Positions 9,121 to 16,224 are shown, counted from the stretch's first letter. The stretch: 33,541 nt of DNA from Sphingomonas azotifigens NBRC 15497 (GCF_002091475.1 NZ_BCTR01000066.1:1-33541); one strand, 5' to 3'. Notes: generated by a model not told the origin, from the sequence alone. Numbers and translations are program-made.

Positions 9121-9194
9121 GTCCCCATATAGCGTTCATCGCGCCGCCCTTCCTGAGCCTGGCTGCGACCGAGAGCGATCGACGCTCCCGCTCT
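9121..9194 (+). ncRNA. Conserved structured leader element, copy A
   Basis: One of three copies of a ~75-nt motif with blocks GTCCCCAT, ATCGC, GAGC, GC-GCGAC-GAGAG and GCTCCCGCTC. The 9139-9145 arm pairs with 9162-9168, with one GU and one mismatch. The loop carries GAGC (9155-9158), which could pair with the GCTC repeats at 9184-9193. The closest ATG downstream is at 9211, 17 bases away, as in the other copies, but its ORF (9211-9360) looks non-coding. The gene behind this copy may be decayed, or the target may be the small ORFs at 9293 or 9413. Confidence 0.55.
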
Positions 9195-9292
9195 GACGCG
9201 GAACGCGCTCATGCTTTCCATTTCCGATATGTGGCCCGTAAGGCCCTTCCATCTAGCGTGCCCCTCGGGCCTACGCCAGGCAGGGGCCGCGC

Positions 9293-9388
9293 GTGCCCGA
9301 AGCCAAAGCGCCCGCCGCCCGGGCGGAGCTCGTCCGCTTCTATCGCGCTTCCCGAGCTGACCATCATCTGCACGCGGAGTCCATCTGA
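9293..9388 (+). CDS. Possible 31-residue small protein
   Basis: A GTG-started ORF preceded by AGGGG and encoding VPEAKAPAARAELVRFYRAS followed by an acidic/His-rich end finishing HAESI. The amphipathic helix-like composition and G/C-rich third positions are those of the small proteins nearby. It sits 24 bp upstream of the 42-residue ORF and about 100 bp after leader copy A. It is too short for sequence alone to be decisive. Confidence 0.3.
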   Translation: MPEAKAPAARAELVRFYRASRADHHLHAESI

Positions 9389-9412
9389 CCCCAATACTAA
9401 GGAGAGTACAAC

Positions 9413-9541
9413 ATGGCCAAAGGACAGCAGCGCGGCAACCGCGAGGCACGCAAGCCGAAAAAACCGGAGCCGCCGAAGCAGAATGCTTCCAATCCCTCGC
9501 TCAAGGGAATGCCGCAGGCGCAATTGCCCAAAAAGGGCTGA
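9413..9541 (+). CDS. Small basic Lys/Pro-rich protein (42 aa)
   Basis: An ATG preceded by a strong Shine-Dalgarno (AAGGAG, about eight bases upstream) opens a 42-codon ORF: MAKGQQRGNREARKPKKPEP, a Gln/Asn/Ser-rich middle, and a PKKG end. It is highly basic and probably disordered, which would suit nucleic-acid binding or a ribosome-associated role. This is inference from composition only. Small Lys/Arg-rich proteins with a REARKPKK-type stretch are common in alphaproteobacteria as uncharacterised families. It is flanked by leader copy A upstream and the ParS-like gene downstream. Confidence 0.68.
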   Translation: MAKGQQRGNREARKPKKPEPPKQNASNPSLKGMPQAQLPKKG

Positions 9542-9674
9542 TCTTCTTTGCGAATCGAAAGGCTCGGTCCGTGCAGCCGCCTTCGATCCTCTGCTGCCTT
9601 GAACGCAGATCCGATGCGCTGGCCTGCGCTTTCGCGCCCCTTTCTCCCGCGCTTCGCGACAAAAAGGAATGCCG

Positions 9675-9956
9675 ATGTCCGCTCCGACGACGAACGAACC
9701 GACTGCCACGCGTGCGCCGGCACGCAAGCAGTTCCGCAGCACGTTCGGGATGCCGCGCCCCTCACCGGACAGTCTCGAGCGGCAGAGCCGTGTCGCGCTG
9801 CTCGCCTGGAACCTGCTCGGTGGCGATGCGGCGATCGCCTTTCTCAACAGCCATGACGAGGCGCTGGGCGGGCGGCCGCTTGACCTTGCCGTCGCCAGCC
9901 CGGTCGGCTGCGAGGCGGTGGAGCAGGCGATCACCGCCCGCGCCGAGCGCCGTTGA
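9675..9956 (+). CDS. Small protein with MbcA/ParS/Xre antitoxin-like C-terminal domain (DUF2384-like)
   Basis: A 93-residue protein. The ATG at 9675 is preferred over that at 9669 because the AAGGA ends directly against the earlier ATG, leaving proper spacing only for the second. Residues ~1-30 are a Thr/Ala/Arg-rich linker. The rest (LLAWNLLGGDAAIAFLNSHD followed by EALGGRPLDLAVASPVG..AVEQAI) matches the MbcA/ParS/Xre toxin-binding domain, with the hallmark LGGRPLDLA. Such domains normally neutralise RES-type toxins, but no RES gene lies beside it and there is no N-terminal HTH. It may be a stand-alone or repurposed domain. The next gene starts nine bases after its stop, so they are likely co-transcribed. 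Confidence 0.6.
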   Translation: MSAPTTNEPTATRAPARKQFRSTFGMPRPSPDSLERQSRVALLAWNLLGGDAAIAFLNSHDEALGGRPLDLAVASPVGCEAVEQAITARAERR

Positions 9957-9965
9957 ATCGCTGCC

Positions 9966-10853
9966 GTGCTGCTGACCATCCGTCACCGCACCAGCTACCG
10001 CTATGCGCGGCCGGTCTGGCTGCAGCCCCACCGGATGATGCTGTGCCCACGCGGCCAGCATGACCTCCGGCTGCGCACGACCGAGCTCCGCTGCGTGCCG
10101 CCGGCTGCGATCGACTGGACGCAGGACGTGTTCGGCAATTTGATCGCGACGGCAAGCTTCGCGGAGGCGACCCAGACGCTGACGATCGACAGCCGGATGG
10201 TGGTGGATCATTCCGCCGCGGCATGGCCGGTTTTCAGCATCGCGCCGTCCGCGCACCAATTTCCCTTTGCCTATTCCGATGCGGACATCGCCGATCTGGG
10301 CGGTATGCGGCTGCCCCATTATCCGCAGGCGGCGAGCCGGGTGGCCGCATGGGTGGCGCAGTTCCGCGGCACCGCGCCGACCGATACGCTGACGCTGCTC
10401 AAGACGATCAACACCGCCATCGCGACCAGCCTCGCCTATCGGGTGCGGGAGGAAGAGGGCACCCAGTCGCCGGACGAGACGCTCGACCGAGGCAGCGGAT
10501 CGTGCCGCGACTTCGCGACGCTGTTCATCGAGGCGGTGCGCCACCTTGGCTTTGGCGCGCACGCGGTGTCTGGCTATCTCCAGCCCGACCTCCCGGGAGA
10601 CCAGCACGGCACCACCCATGCCTGGGCCGAAGTGTATCTGCCCTGTGCCGGCTGGATCCCGTTCGATCCCACTCATGGCCGCATGGGCGGGGCGGGCCTG
10701 ATCCCGGTGGCGGTCGCCGGCAACATCGCCCGGATCCACCCGGTGCGGGGCAGCTATCTCGGCGCCCCCGAAGACTTTCTCGACATGCAGGTTGAGGTGA
10801 CGGTCGAGACGAGCAGCGCGCCCGACGCTGCCTTTGACGCGTATCCACGCTGA
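9966..10853 (+). CDS. Transglutaminase-like cysteine peptidase family protein
   Basis: A 295-residue protein starting with GTG nine bases behind the ParS-like gene. The N-terminal ~85 residues (MLLTIRHRTSYRYARPVWLQ PHRMML...) are the bacterial transglutaminase-like N-terminal beta domain. The catalytic half has the Cys in GSGSCRDFA (C180), the His in THAWAEVYL (H218) and the Asp in FDPTHGR (D234): a full papain-like triad. Family members are thought to act as proteases or amide-forming enzymes, often encoded with partner proteins of unknown role. There is no signal peptide, so it should be cytoplasmic. The following gene begins two bases after the stop, giving a three-gene unit. Confidence 0.85.
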   Translation: MLLTIRHRTSYRYARPVWLQPHRMMLCPRGQHDLRLRTTELRCVPPAAIDWTQDVFGNLIATASFAEATQTLTIDSRMVVDHSAAAWPVFSIAPSAHQFPFAYSDADIADLGGMRLPHYPQAASRVAAWVAQFRGTAPTDTLTLLKTINTAIATSLAYRVREEEGTQSPDETLDRGSGSCRDFATLFIEAVRHLGFGAHAVSGYLQPDLPGDQHGTTHAWAEVYLPCAGWIPFDPTHGRMGGAGLIPVAVAGNIARIHPVRGSYLGAPEDFLDMQVEVTVETSSAPDAAFDAYPR

Positions 10854-10854
10854 G

Positions 10855-11382
10855 ATGCTCGACCCTTTGGGACGCACCGTCGAACTCGATCGCGCCTATC
10901 GGACGTTGTGCCGGGGCGCGCGCTTCGTCGCTGGCCCCATGGGGCAAGGCGCGACGCGGCCGGAGAGCGCCGTGCCGATCAGCCATCGGCACCGGTCGAA
11001 ATGGATCGGCAACGGCCTGCGCGAACTGGATCGGTTCCTGCATCATCTGCTCGACGCGGTCGCGCACGCCCATGGCCTTGGTGCCGCGCCCGGCCAGCGA
11101 AACAGCGCCAACAAGCTGCGCGCGCTGCACGCGGCTCTAGGGCGAGGCGGCGACGATTACGCGCGTCTGTTGGCGCTAGGCAGCACGCGCGCCTGCCTTT
11201 TCCACTGTGACGGTATCCTGCGCAGCCGCGCGATGGCGGCGGCGTGCTGGATCGGCCTAGGCAGGTCTGGGACGGCATTGGCGCCCGAAACTGGCACGAT
11301 GCTCGTCATTCTACCGGCGGACCTGCAGTGCGTAGGCCATTTCTATCGAGGGCTCGCCGACGATCTCGCGCAGCGTCCCTAG
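10855..11382 (+). CDS. Hypothetical protein linked to the transglutaminase gene
   Basis: A 175-residue protein of unknown function starting one base after the transglutaminase stop (TGAGATG), so translation is probably coupled; an upstream in-frame ATG at 10834 would overlap that gene. It has an Arg-rich segment (ISHRHRSKWIGNGLRELDRF), a mainly helical middle (RFLHHLLDAVAHAHGLGAA) and a run RNSANKLRALHAALGRGGDD, ending in hydrophobic strands. It has no obvious membrane helix, signal or catalytic motif. Adjacency suggests a partner or substrate of the transglutaminase-like enzyme; nothing more can be said. Confidence 0.65.
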   Translation: MLDPLGRTVELDRAYRTLCRGARFVAGPMGQGATRPESAVPISHRHRSKWIGNGLRELDRFLHHLLDAVAHAHGLGAAPGQRNSANKLRALHAALGRGGDDYARLLALGSTRACLFHCDGILRSRAMAAACWIGLGRSGTALAPETGTMLVILPADLQCVGHFYRGLADDLAQRP

Positions 11383-11397
11383 TAAATACGCGGCGGA

Positions 11398-11473
11398 GTC
11401 CCCATCTTGATATCATCGCGGCTCGCCCTGCCTGAGCAAGGCCGCGGCTGAGAGAGAATCCCGCTCCCGCTCT
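11398..11473 (+). ncRNA. Conserved structured leader element, copy B
   Basis: Second copy of the ~75-nt leader. Arms 11416-11422 (TCGCGGC) and 11441-11447 (GCCGCGG) form a seven-pair stem, with GAGC in the loop at 11434-11437 and GCTCCCGCTC at the 3' end. Compared with copy C, one A-U pair is replaced by G-C with both sides changed, i.e. a compensatory change. It ends 16 bases before the ATG of the 45-residue ORF at 11490, with AAGGAG in between, so it is well placed as a 5'-UTR element controlling the small-gene cluster. Confidence 0.6.
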
Positions 11474-11489
11474 TCGAAGGAGCAGCCCC

Positions 11490-11627
11490 ATGTCTTCTTT
11501 CTCCCTCGTTCCGCGGTCCCCGAACGTGGTTCCATTTATCGATGGCAGTGCGCGCCGCCGACCGGTCCTGTCGATCTTCGCGCCGCGGCACGATCCCGCA
11601 GGCCCGCCCAGCCCGAAGTCGGCCTGA
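11490..11627 (+). CDS. Small protein (45 aa), first of a small-gene cluster
   Basis: An ATG with AAGGAG seven to eight bases upstream opens a 45-codon ORF: MSSFSLVPRSPNVVPFIDGS ... RRRPVLSIFAPRHDPAGPPS. It is Pro/Arg-rich with no membrane segment. Its TGA directly abuts the next ATG (11628), suggesting translational coupling. It is preceded by leader copy B. No family is recognised. Confidence 0.52.
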   Translation: MSSFSLVPRSPNVVPFIDGSARRRPVLSIFAPRHDPAGPPSPKSA

Positions 11628-11846
11628 ATGTCGCGCGTCGTCAACATCGACGCGGCCATGCAACAGGTGCTCGCGACCTGCGCGCAGCAGCAGGTGCGGA
11701 TCAGCGCGATCGAACCGATATCACCGAGCGGCACGCACGTCGTCTTTGCCCGCGTAGAGGATGCCGAGCGCATCCGCCGTCTCTACCATGATCGGCTTCT
11801 CGACGGCGCCGTCACGCGGACCAGCGGCGGCCGAAGGCGCGTCTGA
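11628..11846 (+). CDS. Small conserved-looking protein (72 aa)
   Basis: A 72-residue ORF whose ATG immediately follows the previous stop. Residues 1-25 (MSRVVNIDAAMQQVLATCAQ QQVRIS) form a helix, then a strand block IEPISPSGTHVVFARVEDAE and a basic end RIRRLYHDRLLDG..TRTSGG. This helix-strand-strand-helix pattern with a Lys/Arg-rich tail is that of a small alphaproteobacterial family without assigned function. It is probably co-expressed with its neighbours. Function unknown. Confidence 0.62.
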   Translation: MSRVVNIDAAMQQVLATCAQQQVRISAIEPISPSGTHVVFARVEDAERIRRLYHDRLLDGAVTRTSGGRRRV

Positions 11847-11883
11847 TTCTCCGCCGAAGCCTGCTTCCATAAGGAGCCCTCGC

Positions 11884-12090
11884 ATGTCCCCATCCACCGC
11901 CGATCCCGCGCACGACGCAGCGACCGAGGAAGAGCACCGCCTGATGGCCGACTATGGCATCACGCGCGTTCCCGCCGACGTCTTCCATTGGGGTGGCTAT
12001 CGCTACTCCAGCTTCAAGGATGCGCTGGCCGCCGCCCGTCGCGCGGAACGTGCCGCCGCTTCCAATCCCACGTCCGAGGACTCCATCTGA
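11884..12090 (+). CDS. Small protein with YGITRVP..FHWGGYRY motif (68 aa)
   Basis: The ATG at 11884 follows AAGGAG with good spacing; a longer frame from 11761 overlaps the previous gene and is rejected. Residues ~18-50 (EEHRLMADYGITRVPADVFH and WGGYRYSSFKDALAAARRAE) form the conserved-looking core of a small uncharacterised alphaproteobacterial protein. The end (NPTSEDSI) is acidic. The TGA overlaps the next ATG by one base (TGATG), so the next protein is translationally coupled. Function unknown; the aromatic YRYSSF patch could be a binding surface. Confidence 0.7.
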   Translation: MSPSTADPAHDAATEEEHRLMADYGITRVPADVFHWGGYRYSSFKDALAAARRAERAAASNPTSEDSI

Positions 12091-12413
12091 TGCAGCCTAC
12101 CGCCATCACCTGCCGCGCGCAGGAAGCGCGTCAGCGCCAGCTGGCCGCGAACGCATCGCTGCCCAATGTGCGAGACATTGCTTTCATCGCGGCTGCGGCC
12201 TGGGAAAAGGAAGCCCTGGCCGCAGAGAAGCGCGAGGCCCGCGACCGCGAGACCCGTCGCCGCCGAGGCGAGGCAAACCTCGGCCGGGCCACCTCGCCGT
12301 TCGATGACCGCAGTTTGAGTGAAAACCCGGACCGCGGCTTTGCAAATCGGGCATCGGCACCGGCTGCGCTTGCAATCGTGGCTTTCCGCAACGGTGCTGG
12401 CTCGGACGATTGA
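12090..12413 (+). CDS. Small Ala/Arg/Glu-rich helical protein (107 aa)
   Basis: Starts in the TGATG overlap with the preceding gene. Residues 1-65 (MQPTAITCRAQEARQRQLAA NASLPNVRDIAFIAAAAWEK and then a charged helix AAEKREARDRETRRRRGEAN) form a long charged helix, probably a coiled coil. The last ~35 residues look like random read-through (Ala/Arg/Asp), so an ancestral stop may have been lost. No family function is known. It is the last gene of the small-gene cluster; the next gene (antiporter) is convergent. Confidence 0.62.
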   Translation: MQPTAITCRAQEARQRQLAANASLPNVRDIAFIAAAAWEKEALAAEKREARDRETRRRRGEANLGRATSPFDDRSLSENPDRGFANRASAPAALAIVAFRNGAGSDD

Positions 12414-12445
12414 CTTCGGATTGTGGTTTGGGCGCATGACGTGGC

Positions 12446-13738
12446 TTACCCGGCGATGCGGGCAGCAGGGGCTCGGCCTGTGTCCGGATCCCGCCCCTGC
12501 TGACGATCCAGGGACCGCATAATCGGGGTCACCGTCAGCCCGTGCAGCAGGATCGAGAATAGCACTACCAGCCCGACGATGCCCCATAGCCGCTCGGCCT
12601 GCGCCACCGTCATATGGTTCATCCCATAGGCCAGGTAATAGATCGTCCCCACGCCGCGGATGCCGAAAAAGGCCAGCGTCAGCTTCTCGCTGCGATCGGC
12701 GCGGTAGCCGAGCAGCCCGATCCACCCCGCCAACGGCCGCACGACCAGTAGGATCGTCGCCGCAATGCCAATGTCGACCCATCCGACATGCGCCAGCAGG
12801 CCGCTGACGAGCGCGCCACCGAACAGGATCAGCAGCGCCATCATCACCAGCCGCTCGAGCTGTTCGATGATCGTGTGCATCTCGTGGTGGAATGCGTGCT
12901 CGCGGTGCGTGTGGCGGAAGGTCAGCGCGGTCACGAACACCGCCAGGAAGCCGTAGACATGGACGATCTCGGTCAGGCCGTAGGACACGAACGTCGCCGA
13001 AAGCGCGATCAGGCCGTCGCCCGTCTTGGCGAGCTTGGAGTCGGCGCGCACGTGGAAGGTGAGCCAGCCAAAGGCAAGGCCGACCAGCCATCCGCCGAGA
13101 ATGCCGCCGCCGATTTCCCACACCACCCGATAGCCCAGCCACGCGCCGAGCCACGGCGCGCCCGACACGGCGCTGGCCGCGAGCAGGATGGCCAGATGGA
13201 CGAAGGGAAAGGCGGCGCCGTCGTTGAGCCCTGCTTCCGAGGTGAGCCCGAAGCGGACCTCATCCTCTTCCCCGGTCTTTGGCGGGCCGACCTGGACGTC
13301 CGAGGCGAGCACCGGATCGGTGGGCGCGAGGCTCGCCCCCAGCAGCAGCGCCGTCGCCAGCGGCAGCCCCAGGGTCCATCCGGCAATGCCCGCAATCGCG
13401 AGGATGCTGAGCGGCATGGTGATCGCCAGCAGTCGCCAGGTGACCGCCCAGCGCGCCCATCCAAACACCCGGTCGATCTTGAGACCGGCGCCCATCAGCG
13501 CGATGATGACGATCAGCTCTGAAAATCGCTCCGTGATGCCCGGATACCGCATGGGCAGCGGTTGCAGCGTTACCTGGGGCAGAAGGAAGATCGTCGCGCC
13601 GATGCCCATGCACACGATCGGCAGCGATAGCGGCAATTTGCGCAGTGCGAGCGGCAGCCACGCCACCAGCGCTACCAACAGGCCCGTCCCGGTCAGGACA
13701 AGGATATAGGTGGAGGGGAGCAAGCTGGCATGGTCCAT
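12446..13738 (-). CDS. CPA1-type Na+/H+ (or K+/H+) antiporter, NhaP-like
   Basis: A 430-residue inner-membrane protein with about twelve hydrophobic segments, starting MDHASLLPSTYILVLTGTGL. It carries the CPA1 core: ASLAPTDPVLASDVQVG with TD at 140-141 and, further on, LTSEAGLNDGAAFPF with E168 and ND at 172-173. These are the ion-binding residues of NhaP-type exchangers, which swap cytoplasmic Na+ or K+ for H+. The protein ends soon after the last helix (FSILLHGLTVTPIMRSLDRQ), without a long regulatory tail. The gene is convergent with the small-gene cluster and has no clear operon partner. Cation specificity cannot be read from the sequence. Confidence 0.9.
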   Translation of the reverse strand: MDHASLLPSTYILVLTGTGLLVALVAWLPLALRKLPLSLPIVCMGIGATIFLLPQVTLQPLPMRYPGITERFSELIVIIALMGAGLKIDRVFGWARWAVTWRLLAITMPLSILAIAGIAGWTLGLPLATALLLGASLAPTDPVLASDVQVGPPKTGEEDEVRFGLTSEAGLNDGAAFPFVHLAILLAASAVSGAPWLGAWLGYRVVWEIGGGILGGWLVGLAFGWLTFHVRADSKLAKTGDGLIALSATFVSYGLTEIVHVYGFLAVFVTALTFRHTHREHAFHHEMHTIIEQLERLVMMALLILFGGALVSGLLAHVGWVDIGIAATILLVVRPLAGWIGLLGYRADRSEKLTLAFFGIRGVGTIYYLAYGMNHMTVAQAERLWGIVGLVVLFSILLHGLTVTPIMRSLDRQQGRDPDTGRAPAARIAG

Positions 13739-13854
13739 CGTTGCTTAACCGGCCGCCGAGCGGATCGGGTGCCGGCGCGTGCGAAAGAAGCTGGCACCGC
13801 CATGTCTGATCGTTGTTCGGCGGAGCGCATCTCCACGCTCAGGCTTTCTCCCCT

Positions 13855-14100
13855 TCAGGGCCCCGCCGCTTCCCGTTCGCGCAGCGTGGCCAAATGACCG
13901 CTCAACTGGCGCAGCACGCGGGTGCGATGCTGATAGGTGTTATGGCGCTCCCCCACCCGACCGGCGACGAAGTCGCTGGAGAACGCCCTGGTCATGTCCG
14001 CAAGCGCGGCCTCAAGCGCATCCGCATCCGATCCGGCTGGCGCGCAGGGGTGCGGGGCAGCTTCGTCGAGCAGGCGTGTCTTTTTCTGGTCGATGGTCAT
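13855..14100 (-). CDS. Hypothetical protein (81 aa) behind leader copy C
   Basis: An 81-residue ORF starting MTIDQKKTRLLDEAAPHPCA with AGGA eight bases upstream of the ATG. Upstream in-frame ATG codons would run through the leader element and are rejected. The second half (EAALADMTRAFSSDFVAGRV and NTYQHRTRVLRQLSGHLATL) is helical and basic, with no recognised family. Leader copy C ends 16 bases before its start, the same spacing as in copy B, implying shared regulation with the small-gene cluster. Confidence 0.62.
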   Translation of the reverse strand: MTIDQKKTRLLDEAAPHPCAPAGSDADALEAALADMTRAFSSDFVAGRVGERHNTYQHRTRVLRQLSGHLATLREREAAGP

Positions 14101-14115
14101 GCGTGTGTCCTCGCC

Positions 14116-14189
14116 GAGCGGGAGCACGTAGCATCTCTCAGTCGCAGCGGCGCTCGTGGCGGGGGCTGCGATAGACTGAAGATGGGGAC
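14116..14189 (-). ncRNA. Conserved structured leader element, copy C
   Basis: Third copy of the leader, read on the minus strand. Arms 14171-14165 (TCGCAGC) and 14148-14142 (GCTGCGA) form a perfect seven-pair stem, with GAGC in the loop and the GCTCCCGCTC block at 14125-14116. It lies 16 bases before the ATG of the 81-residue gene. Shared primary blocks plus compensatory pairing with copy B support an RNA-level element. Confidence 0.6.
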
Positions 14190-14684
14190 GCCGAAGCGCT
14201 ATGAATAGATGCGATTGCATCTATCGGCTGCCGTGCTGCGGCGTCAGGCTTAAGCTGGCTGACGATCAGGTACGGAACCGGCACATCCAGCGAAGCAGGC
14301 AAAGCATGATTCGCATGCCAACCATTTCGGGCTGACCATCGAGGCCGCTGGCGTATCGCTATAGGCGTGGAACGTGGACGACGGTAGGTTATTGAAGGAT
14401 GGGCGCGGTTTCATGCTGCAGGAGGGCGATGGTCGGCTCCTGACTGAAGCTGCCGTTGAACATAGCTTTCCGGAACGACCGTTTTGTCCCAAGATACGTC
14501 GATCACGCTTTCGGCAGCAGTCGACCATATCAAGGCATTCGGCGTGGCTCGCCCGAACGGCCGATGCCAACAGGAGCCGCCATTAAAGTCTCATGATCCT
14601 GCCGAGCAGGAGGCGGCCACTCTCGGCTGGTCAGCAAATCACGACGATTATCCGGAACCGGTCCGTCTTGATGCCCGCCTCTAA
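14190..14684. other. Gene-free stretch with a dispersed repeat
   Basis: No gene is supported. Bases 14471-14588 align with 30604-30720. A plus-strand frame around 14374 with a repeated GRLL motif (DDGRLLKDG, EGDGRLLTE) has no recognisable family and runs into the repeat. It may be debris. Confidence 0.45.
14471..14588. repeat. Dispersed intergenic repeat, copy 2a (pair with 30604-30720)
   Basis: Aligns over ~115 bases with 30604-30720: both start CGGAACG-CCG, share GTCCCAAGA-ACGTC, then an identical 18-base block TTCGGCAGCAGTCGACCA (14510-14527 and 30643-30660), then GAACG and a GCCGCCATT/CCGCCGTT end. The copies are well diverged, so they are old. Confidence 0.65.
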
Positions 14685-15395
14685 TCAAGCAAACGGCGTT
14701 TTGCGTTTCGATCCCCTCGCGCCGAACGCCAGCAGCCAGAGAGCCAGCGCAGCCTCACCGATCAGCGTAGGGTCCATGAGGTGCGGGGAGAGCATATGGG
14801 CGAAAGCCGGAGCTGCCAGGTCCGCGACGCTGTTGAGAATGTAGCAAGCGCCGGACAGCGCCATGAGCGCGCCAATAACCTTCGGAAGGAAGTTGCTGCG
14901 CCACGCCAGCCAGCCCAGCATCAGGCAGTAGATGCCGAAGAAGACGAGACTTAGGTCGTAACCGTCGCCGTGCACCTTGAGCGCGAGCAGCGCCGCCGCT
15001 TCGCGCTGCGGCTCGCCCAGAGCCGAGAGGTAGGGCGTTGTCGGCAGCAACCGCAACGGGGCAAGCAGCAGCAGCGAATCGGCCGCCAGCGTGGCGGTAC
15101 CAATCAGGCTGAACGCGGCCGCCATTCGCGACACCCCCTCATGGACTCGCCGAAACAGATCGAAGAATAGCGTCGTCACCACGACATAGCAGGCCAGCAT
15201 CGCAAGATCGGCGACAAGCCCGGCACGGAACAGTACCTCGTTAGCGACGATGGCGCGCGCCGTGGCTGCAGCATCGCTGCCGACGATCAGCGAACCGCGA
15301 GAACCTATTTCGGCAAACAGGCCGAAGACGATCGTGCCGAGATAGAGCGCGCCTGCAAGACGTGCGACCCGCGATTGAGCATCATCGTCACCCAC
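14685..15395 (-). CDS. DUF4386 domain-containing membrane protein
   Basis: A 236-residue integral membrane protein of the DUF4386 family. It opens MGDDDAQSRVARLAGALYLG TIVFGLFAEI, the usual first helix preceded by an RxARxAGxxYL signature. About six to seven hydrophobic segments follow, including ADLAMLACYVVVTTLFFDLF and LSLVFFGIYCLMLGWLAWRS, with FLPKVIGALMALSGACYILN near the end. The function of the family is unknown. Its start overlaps the end of the DUF6326 gene by eight bases, so the two are likely translated together. It ends with a basic tail, KRKTPFA. Confidence 0.85.
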   Translation of the reverse strand: MGDDDAQSRVARLAGALYLGTIVFGLFAEIGSRGSLIVGSDAAATARAIVANEVLFRAGLVADLAMLACYVVVTTLFFDLFRRVHEGVSRMAAAFSLIGTATLAADSLLLLAPLRLLPTTPYLSALGEPQREAAALLALKVHGDGYDLSLVFFGIYCLMLGWLAWRSNFLPKVIGALMALSGACYILNSVADLAAPAFAHMLSPHLMDPTLIGEAALALWLLAFGARGSKRKTPFA

Positions 15396-15801
15396 GACGG
15401 GCTTCTCGCGGCCAGCGAGCCGCGACGACGGTGATCGTCAGCGTCAGCGTCATCTCGATTGCTGCCAGGACTTTGTAGAACGGCTCCGATCCCGGAAGGC
15501 TGACCGCCATGATCGCGGTGTAGAACAGGCCCAGGACGATGCAGGCCCATCGGCAGACCGAGGCTGGCAACAGCAGCGACAGCGCAACCATCAGGCTCGG
15601 CACCGCCATCAGCAGCGACACGCCGATGAGAACGCCGGCGGTTGCATGACCGAGCGGCCCCATGCTGCCGTGATTCATGGCCGCCAGCGTGCCGGCGACG
15701 TAAAGGCCGAAATAGTCGCCGTAGATGTAGCAGAACATCGTGGACGCCCAAAGCGCCGCGAGCTTAACCTTTGCCGGCGCTCGATAATTCTCTAATTCCA
15801 C
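15388..15801 (-). CDS. DUF6326 family membrane protein
   Basis: A 137-residue protein if started at the GTG at 15801 (VELENYRAPAKVKLAALWAS TMFCYIYGDYFGLYV). This start gives the usual family length and is preceded by GGGGG. The open frame continues to an ATG at 15969, but the extra 56 residues look unrelated. The motif WASTMFCYIYGDYFGLYVAG followed by MGPLGHATAGVLIGVSLLMA and PSLMVALSLLLPASVCRW matches DUF6326, with four membrane helices. The family has no known activity; members are often found beside DUF4386 genes in stress-related contexts (recollection, not proven here). It overlaps the DUF4386 start by eight bases. Confidence 0.82.
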   Translation of the reverse strand: MELENYRAPAKVKLAALWASTMFCYIYGDYFGLYVAGTLAAMNHGSMGPLGHATAGVLIGVSLLMAVPSLMVALSLLLPASVCRWACIVLGLFYTAIMAVSLPGSEPFYKVLAAIEMTLTLTITVVAARWPREARRG

Positions 15802-16224
15802 GGAGCCCCCACTGACTGTATTGACATGGTAACACAGCCGTGGCGCTGCCGCAATGACGGTGACTACACCTGCTTGCAGGCACTCGATCGGTTCCAGACG
15901 GCAGCCCTCTGCCGCGCCCCAAAAAACTTCCCGACTGTTCGACGTGATAGCTGCGCGTTCCGCGTCCAAGATTGATCAAAGTGGCACGACCGCTTTCGGC
16001 AGAACCCGCCGTCGCCACGGGTCCACGGGCGTGGCGGCTTCGTCCCATGGACCGTCGATCTCGTAAGCCTAGATCGACCTCAGGAATTACGGATTTTCAA
16101 GCGCCACCCATTGAAGAGCCGAGCAGGCGAATCTCCTAGGCGGTCTGTCTGGAACTGCTCAAGGCGGCTCAGATAATGCCGCTAAAGCGACTAAAATGTG
16201 TGGGACCGATTGTGGGGAGTCATC
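15802..16224. other. Gene-free stretch upstream of DUF6326 and downstream of the tRNA scar
   Basis: No gene is supported. Around 15988-16012 a fragment (GCTTTCGGCAGAACCCGCCG) resembles the dispersed repeat core. The rest, up to the terminator at 16225, would be the native chromosomal DNA beyond the tRNA gene. Confidence 0.4.

Noticed and set aside
8987..9139. 50-codon minus-strand ORF with a good-looking AGGAAGGG
   Set aside because: Its start and ribosome-binding site are just the complement of leader copy A; the complement of copy B also shows an ATG there without a gene.
12003..13154. Long ORF antisense to the small-gene cluster and inside the antiporter region
   Set aside because: It overlaps well-supported genes in another frame and its protein is Arg/Gly-rich shadow sequence typical of high-GC DNA.
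14374..14586. 70-codon plus-strand ORF with a repeated GRLL motif
   Set aside because: It runs into the dispersed repeat, has no ribosome-binding site and no recognisable family.
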